From positions 248,001 through 312,000 of the forward strand of contig NZ_JAPONB010000004.1 of the NCBI RefSeq assembly GCF_026676115.1: a DNA stretch of 64,000 nt, in the 5' to 3' direction. This stretch comes from Salinimicrobium sp. TH3 (lineage in GTDB: Bacteria; Bacteroidota; Bacteroidia; Flavobacteriales; Flavobacteriaceae). The stretch's first letter is position 1, and the number at the start of each line of letters is the position of its first letter. A program made the translations under genes and the position numbers. The notes beneath the pieces were generated by a model. It saw only the letters and a list, made by a program, of their open reading frames with translations, made no database searches and was not told the origin of the DNA. Below are positions 61,730-64,000 of the stretch, one piece after another.

Positions 61730-62626
61730 ATGAGAATCTACGCGACTTTTTTAATTTTTTTTCTCTGCGGAAGTTTTTTAGCCACAGCACAATATACAGA
61801 AACTATCAACTCCAACCGTCCCGGAAATTCCCAGGGGGCCTTTGCTGTAGGACCTAATGTCTTACAACTGGAAGCCGGGGGGAAGTTTGGAAACGATGAT
61901 CACGAATTGCTGCAAACTGAAACTGAACTTTGGGGAGTAGATTATGCTCTAAGATTCGGATTGTTCTTTGAAGAACTGGAAATCAACCTTATGGGATCTT
62001 TTCTGGACCAAACCACCAGCTACATGGTAGGAGCAGAAACTCAAAATTATGGAATAAGCAATTTTGATTCCAATACCATTGGGGTAAAATACCTTATTTA
62101 CGATCCCAACAAAAATGCAAAAGCAAAAAAACCAAACCTTTACAGCTGGAAAGCAAATCAACGTTTTGACTGGAGTATTTTTATTCCTGCAGTAGCTGTT
62201 TATGGAGGAGCAAATTTCTCTTTTGGGGACAATCCCTACCTGTACGAGGGGCAGGGAAAATTCTCACCTCGTGCAGCGGTGATCACCCAAAACAACTGGG
62301 GACCCTGGGTTTTAGTTCTAAACGTTATTGGTGACCAAATTGGAGAAGAATTTCCAACCTATTCGGGTATTGCCACCCTTACACATTCCTTTTCCAAAAA
62401 ATTCGCCATGTTTGGAGAGTTCCAAACCATCATAAGTGACATTTACAGTGATGAAATTGCCCGCGGAGGTCTCGCTTATCTTTTTCATAAAAATTTCCAG
62501 GCAGATATTTCAGGACTTATCAATTTCAAAGATACTCCCTCCCGTTGGCAGGTAGCCGGCGGACTTTCCTACAGGTTTGACTGGCATAAACAAGACCAGT
62601 ACCTGGAAGCCCAGGAAGAATTATAG
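61730..62626 (+). CDS. Outer-membrane transporter-like beta-barrel protein
   Basis: 298 aa. MRIYATFLIFFLCGSFLATA-Q is a signal peptide. The mature protein opens with YTETINSNRPGNSQGAFAVG and alternates short aromatic strands (QLEAGGKFGND, ALRFGLFFEELEINL, GVKYLIYDPN), ending with GGLSYRFDWHKQDQY. That is the pattern of the MetA-pathway phenol degradation / 'transporter' family of outer-membrane barrels. Substrate unknown. The pncB gene follows after 32 nt and probably shares the transcript. Confidence 0.75.
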   Translation: MRIYATFLIFFLCGSFLATAQYTETINSNRPGNSQGAFAVGPNVLQLEAGGKFGNDDHELLQTETELWGVDYALRFGLFFEELEINLMGSFLDQTTSYMVGAETQNYGISNFDSNTIGVKYLIYDPNKNAKAKKPNLYSWKANQRFDWSIFIPAVAVYGGANFSFGDNPYLYEGQGKFSPRAAVITQNNWGPWVLVLNVIGDQIGEEFPTYSGIATLTHSFSKKFAMFGEFQTIISDIYSDEIARGGLAYLFHKNFQADISGLINFKDTPSRWQVAGGLSYRFDWHKQDQYLEAQEEL

Positions 62627-62658
62627 AAAGCAAACACATAAAAACAAAGAACGGTAGA

Positions 62659-64000
62659 ATGATAGATATTAGCGGTACTTACACAGACCAGTATCAGCTC
62701 ACCATGGGACAGGTGTATTTTAGTAAAGGAGAAGCTGAAAAGACTGCAGTTTTCGACTACTTCTTCAGGAAACTACCGTTTAATGGCGGTTTTGCAGTAT
62801 TTGCAGGTCTTGAAACCCTACTGGATCTACTGGAAAATTTTAAATTTTCAGATAAGGATCTCGAATATTTAAATACCCAGGATTTTTCTAAAGACTACCT
62901 GAATTACCTGAAGGATTTCCGCTTTCGCGGAAAGATCTACAGCATGAGAGAAGGAGACGTGGTTTTTCCGGGAGCACCGGTGCTTAAGGTGGAAGCAAAT
63001 ATCATTGAAGCACAGATCATAGAAACTCTACTGCTGAATATTCTAAACTTTCAAACTCTCATTGCCACAAAAGCATCGAGAATGGCCATCCAGGCAAAAG
63101 GCAGAACCTTAATTGATTTTGGCCTTAGAAGGGCACAGGGGTTTGGTGGCTATCATGCCAGTAGGGCAGCTGTAATTGGAGGATTTGAAGCTACTAGTAA
63201 TACCCGGGCAGGTAGGGATTTTAATTTCCCGGTCTCCGGGACCATGGCCCATTCCTTTATTCAAAGCTATGAACATGAACTGGATGCCTTCAGGGATTTT
63301 GCAGAAACCCATCCCAAAAACACCATTTTACTTGTCGACACCTATGATACCTTGAAAAGTGGACTTCCCAACGCCATCCAAGTGGGCAAGGAAATGGAAA
63401 GCCAAGGCCATAAACTAAAGGGAATCCGTCTTGACAGCGGTGACCTCGCTTACCTGGCCCGGAAATCAAGAGAAATGCTGGACAAAGCAGGACTCGATTA
63501 CGTGAAAATTTCTGCTTCCAATCAACTGGACGAACATGTGATCAAAAGCTTACTGGACCAGGAAGCTCCTATTGACATTTTTGGTGTGGGAACCAGCCTG
63601 GTGACAGGAAAACCCGATGCCGCGCTCGACGGGGTCTATAAATTGTCATTTTTCAAAGATAAACCCAGAATAAAACTTTCGGAAACCATTTCAAAAGTGA
63701 CCTTACCACACCGCAAGCAAGTGCTTCGCCTTCTCGATGACTCCGGAAACTTCCTGGGAGGTGACGTGGTGTGCATAGCAGGCGAGAAAAATCCTGAGAT
63801 GATGTACCATCCTTTTGATCCTTTAAAATTCAGGTTTATTGGAGATGTAGAAAAGGAGGAACTTCTAAGCCTCGTAATGGAAGATCAAAAAAGATCCAAT
63901 AAGCATATCAGCATTAAGGAAATTAAAGATTTCAGCAAAGAAAGACTGGCAAAACTTCCGCCCGAATATCACAGATTCAATAACCCACATATCTATAAAG
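62659..64000 (+). CDS. pncB: Nicotinate phosphoribosyltransferase (cut at window end)
   Basis: 447 codons are in the window without a stop. It reads MIDISGTYTDQYQLTMGQVY, then FRKLPFNGGFAVFAGLETLL, DFGLRRAQGFGGYHASRAAV and FNFPVSGTMAHSFIQ, all NAPRTase blocks. The PRPP/phosphate region is LLVDTYDTLKSGLPNAI and GIRLDSGDLAYLARKSREML. It makes nicotinate mononucleotide for NAD salvage. Family length (about 480-490 aa) suggests only the last 35-45 codons are missing. Downstream neighbour not visible. Confidence 0.93.
   Translation, partial: MIDISGTYTDQYQLTMGQVYFSKGEAEKTAVFDYFFRKLPFNGGFAVFAGLETLLDLLENFKFSDKDLEYLNTQDFSKDYLNYLKDFRFRGKIYSMREGDVVFPGAPVLKVEANIIEAQIIETLLLNILNFQTLIATKASRMAIQAKGRTLIDFGLRRAQGFGGYHASRAAVIGGFEATSNTRAGRDFNFPVSGTMAHSFIQSYEHELDAFRDFAETHPKNTILLVDTYDTLKSGLPNAIQVGKEMESQGHKLKGIRLDSGDLAYLARKSREMLDKAGLDYVKISASNQLDEHVIKSLLDQEAPIDIFGVGTSLVTGKPDAALDGVYKLSFFKDKPRIKLSETISKVTLPHRKQVLRLLDDSGNFLGGDVVCIAGEKNPEMMYHPFDPLKFRFIGDVEKEELLSLVMEDQKRSNKHISIKEIKDFSKERLAKLPPEYHRFNNPHIYK

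Overview
The window looks like chromosome of a flavobacterium (Bacteroidota, Flavobacteriaceae). The grounds are TAnnTTTG-type -7 promoter boxes a short distance upstream of many starts, no purine-rich ribosome binding sites, a fused LpxC-FabZ, a PorX-type response regulator, DUF3817/DUF4834-type proteins and a nearly complete set of Bacteroidota housekeeping gene orders. The closest genus cannot be named from the sequence alone (Gramella/Salegentibacter-like is a guess). I see no phage, integrase, insertion sequence, CRISPR array, rRNA or tRNA.

Layout. 1-14.7 kb is a mixed set of small housekeeping and stress genes: a FUSC membrane protein fragment, a DJ-1/PfpI protein with an alpha/beta hydrolase, an SDR, a DedA-like protein, a DEAD-box helicase, a 47-aa YqaE/Pmp3 peptide, galE, an MscS channel, a Nudix hydrolase, a thioesterase and an aldehyde dehydrogenase. 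14.7-25.5 kb carries a PgpH-type HD phosphodiesterase, a thiolase followed by an NlpC/P60-like protein whose catalytic Cys position is Ala, a TPR protein, gyrA and clpC. 25.5-33.7 kb is a complete histidine operon on the minus strand (hisG-D-C-B-H-[four-helix-bundle ORF]-A-F-IE). It is preceded by an 18-residue leader peptide with five His codons and an intrinsic terminator, i.e. a classical attenuator. 33.7-45 kb is a minus-strand envelope block: SPFH protein, vWA membrane protein, fabG, sucD, NTF2-like, a second LpxD-like acyltransferase, efp, lpxA, lpxC-fabZ, lpxD and an HD hydrolase. porX is divergent from that block and is followed by tsaE, a 47-aa secreted peptide overlapping a membrane protein, ald and a DUF4258-like gene. 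49.7-56 kb holds bcp and nth (divergent), a 45-aa basic protein, an ECF sigma factor, uvrA and a secreted Tyr/Arg/Ser-rich protein. 56-61.7 kb is a surface-polysaccharide/membrane operon (DUF4834, YfhO-like, glycosyltransferase, flippase). The window ends with an outer-membrane transporter-like protein and a nicotinate phosphoribosyltransferase cut by the window edge.

How it works together. The lpx/fabZ/fabG/efp block supplies lipid A and fatty-acid precursors. The 56-61 kb operon probably builds or exports surface glycans, and porX links the region to type IX secretion control. The most unusual items are two near-identical sigma-54-like promoters in tandem that bracket a candidate ~97-nt RNA upstream of the secreted 348-aa protein; face-to-face, mutually occluding -7 boxes between bcp and nth; an endonuclease III without a single cysteine; the Cys-less NlpC/P60 protein; and the his attenuator. 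Several intergenic gaps carry degenerate word-like repeats or inverted-repeat elements typical of this phylum.
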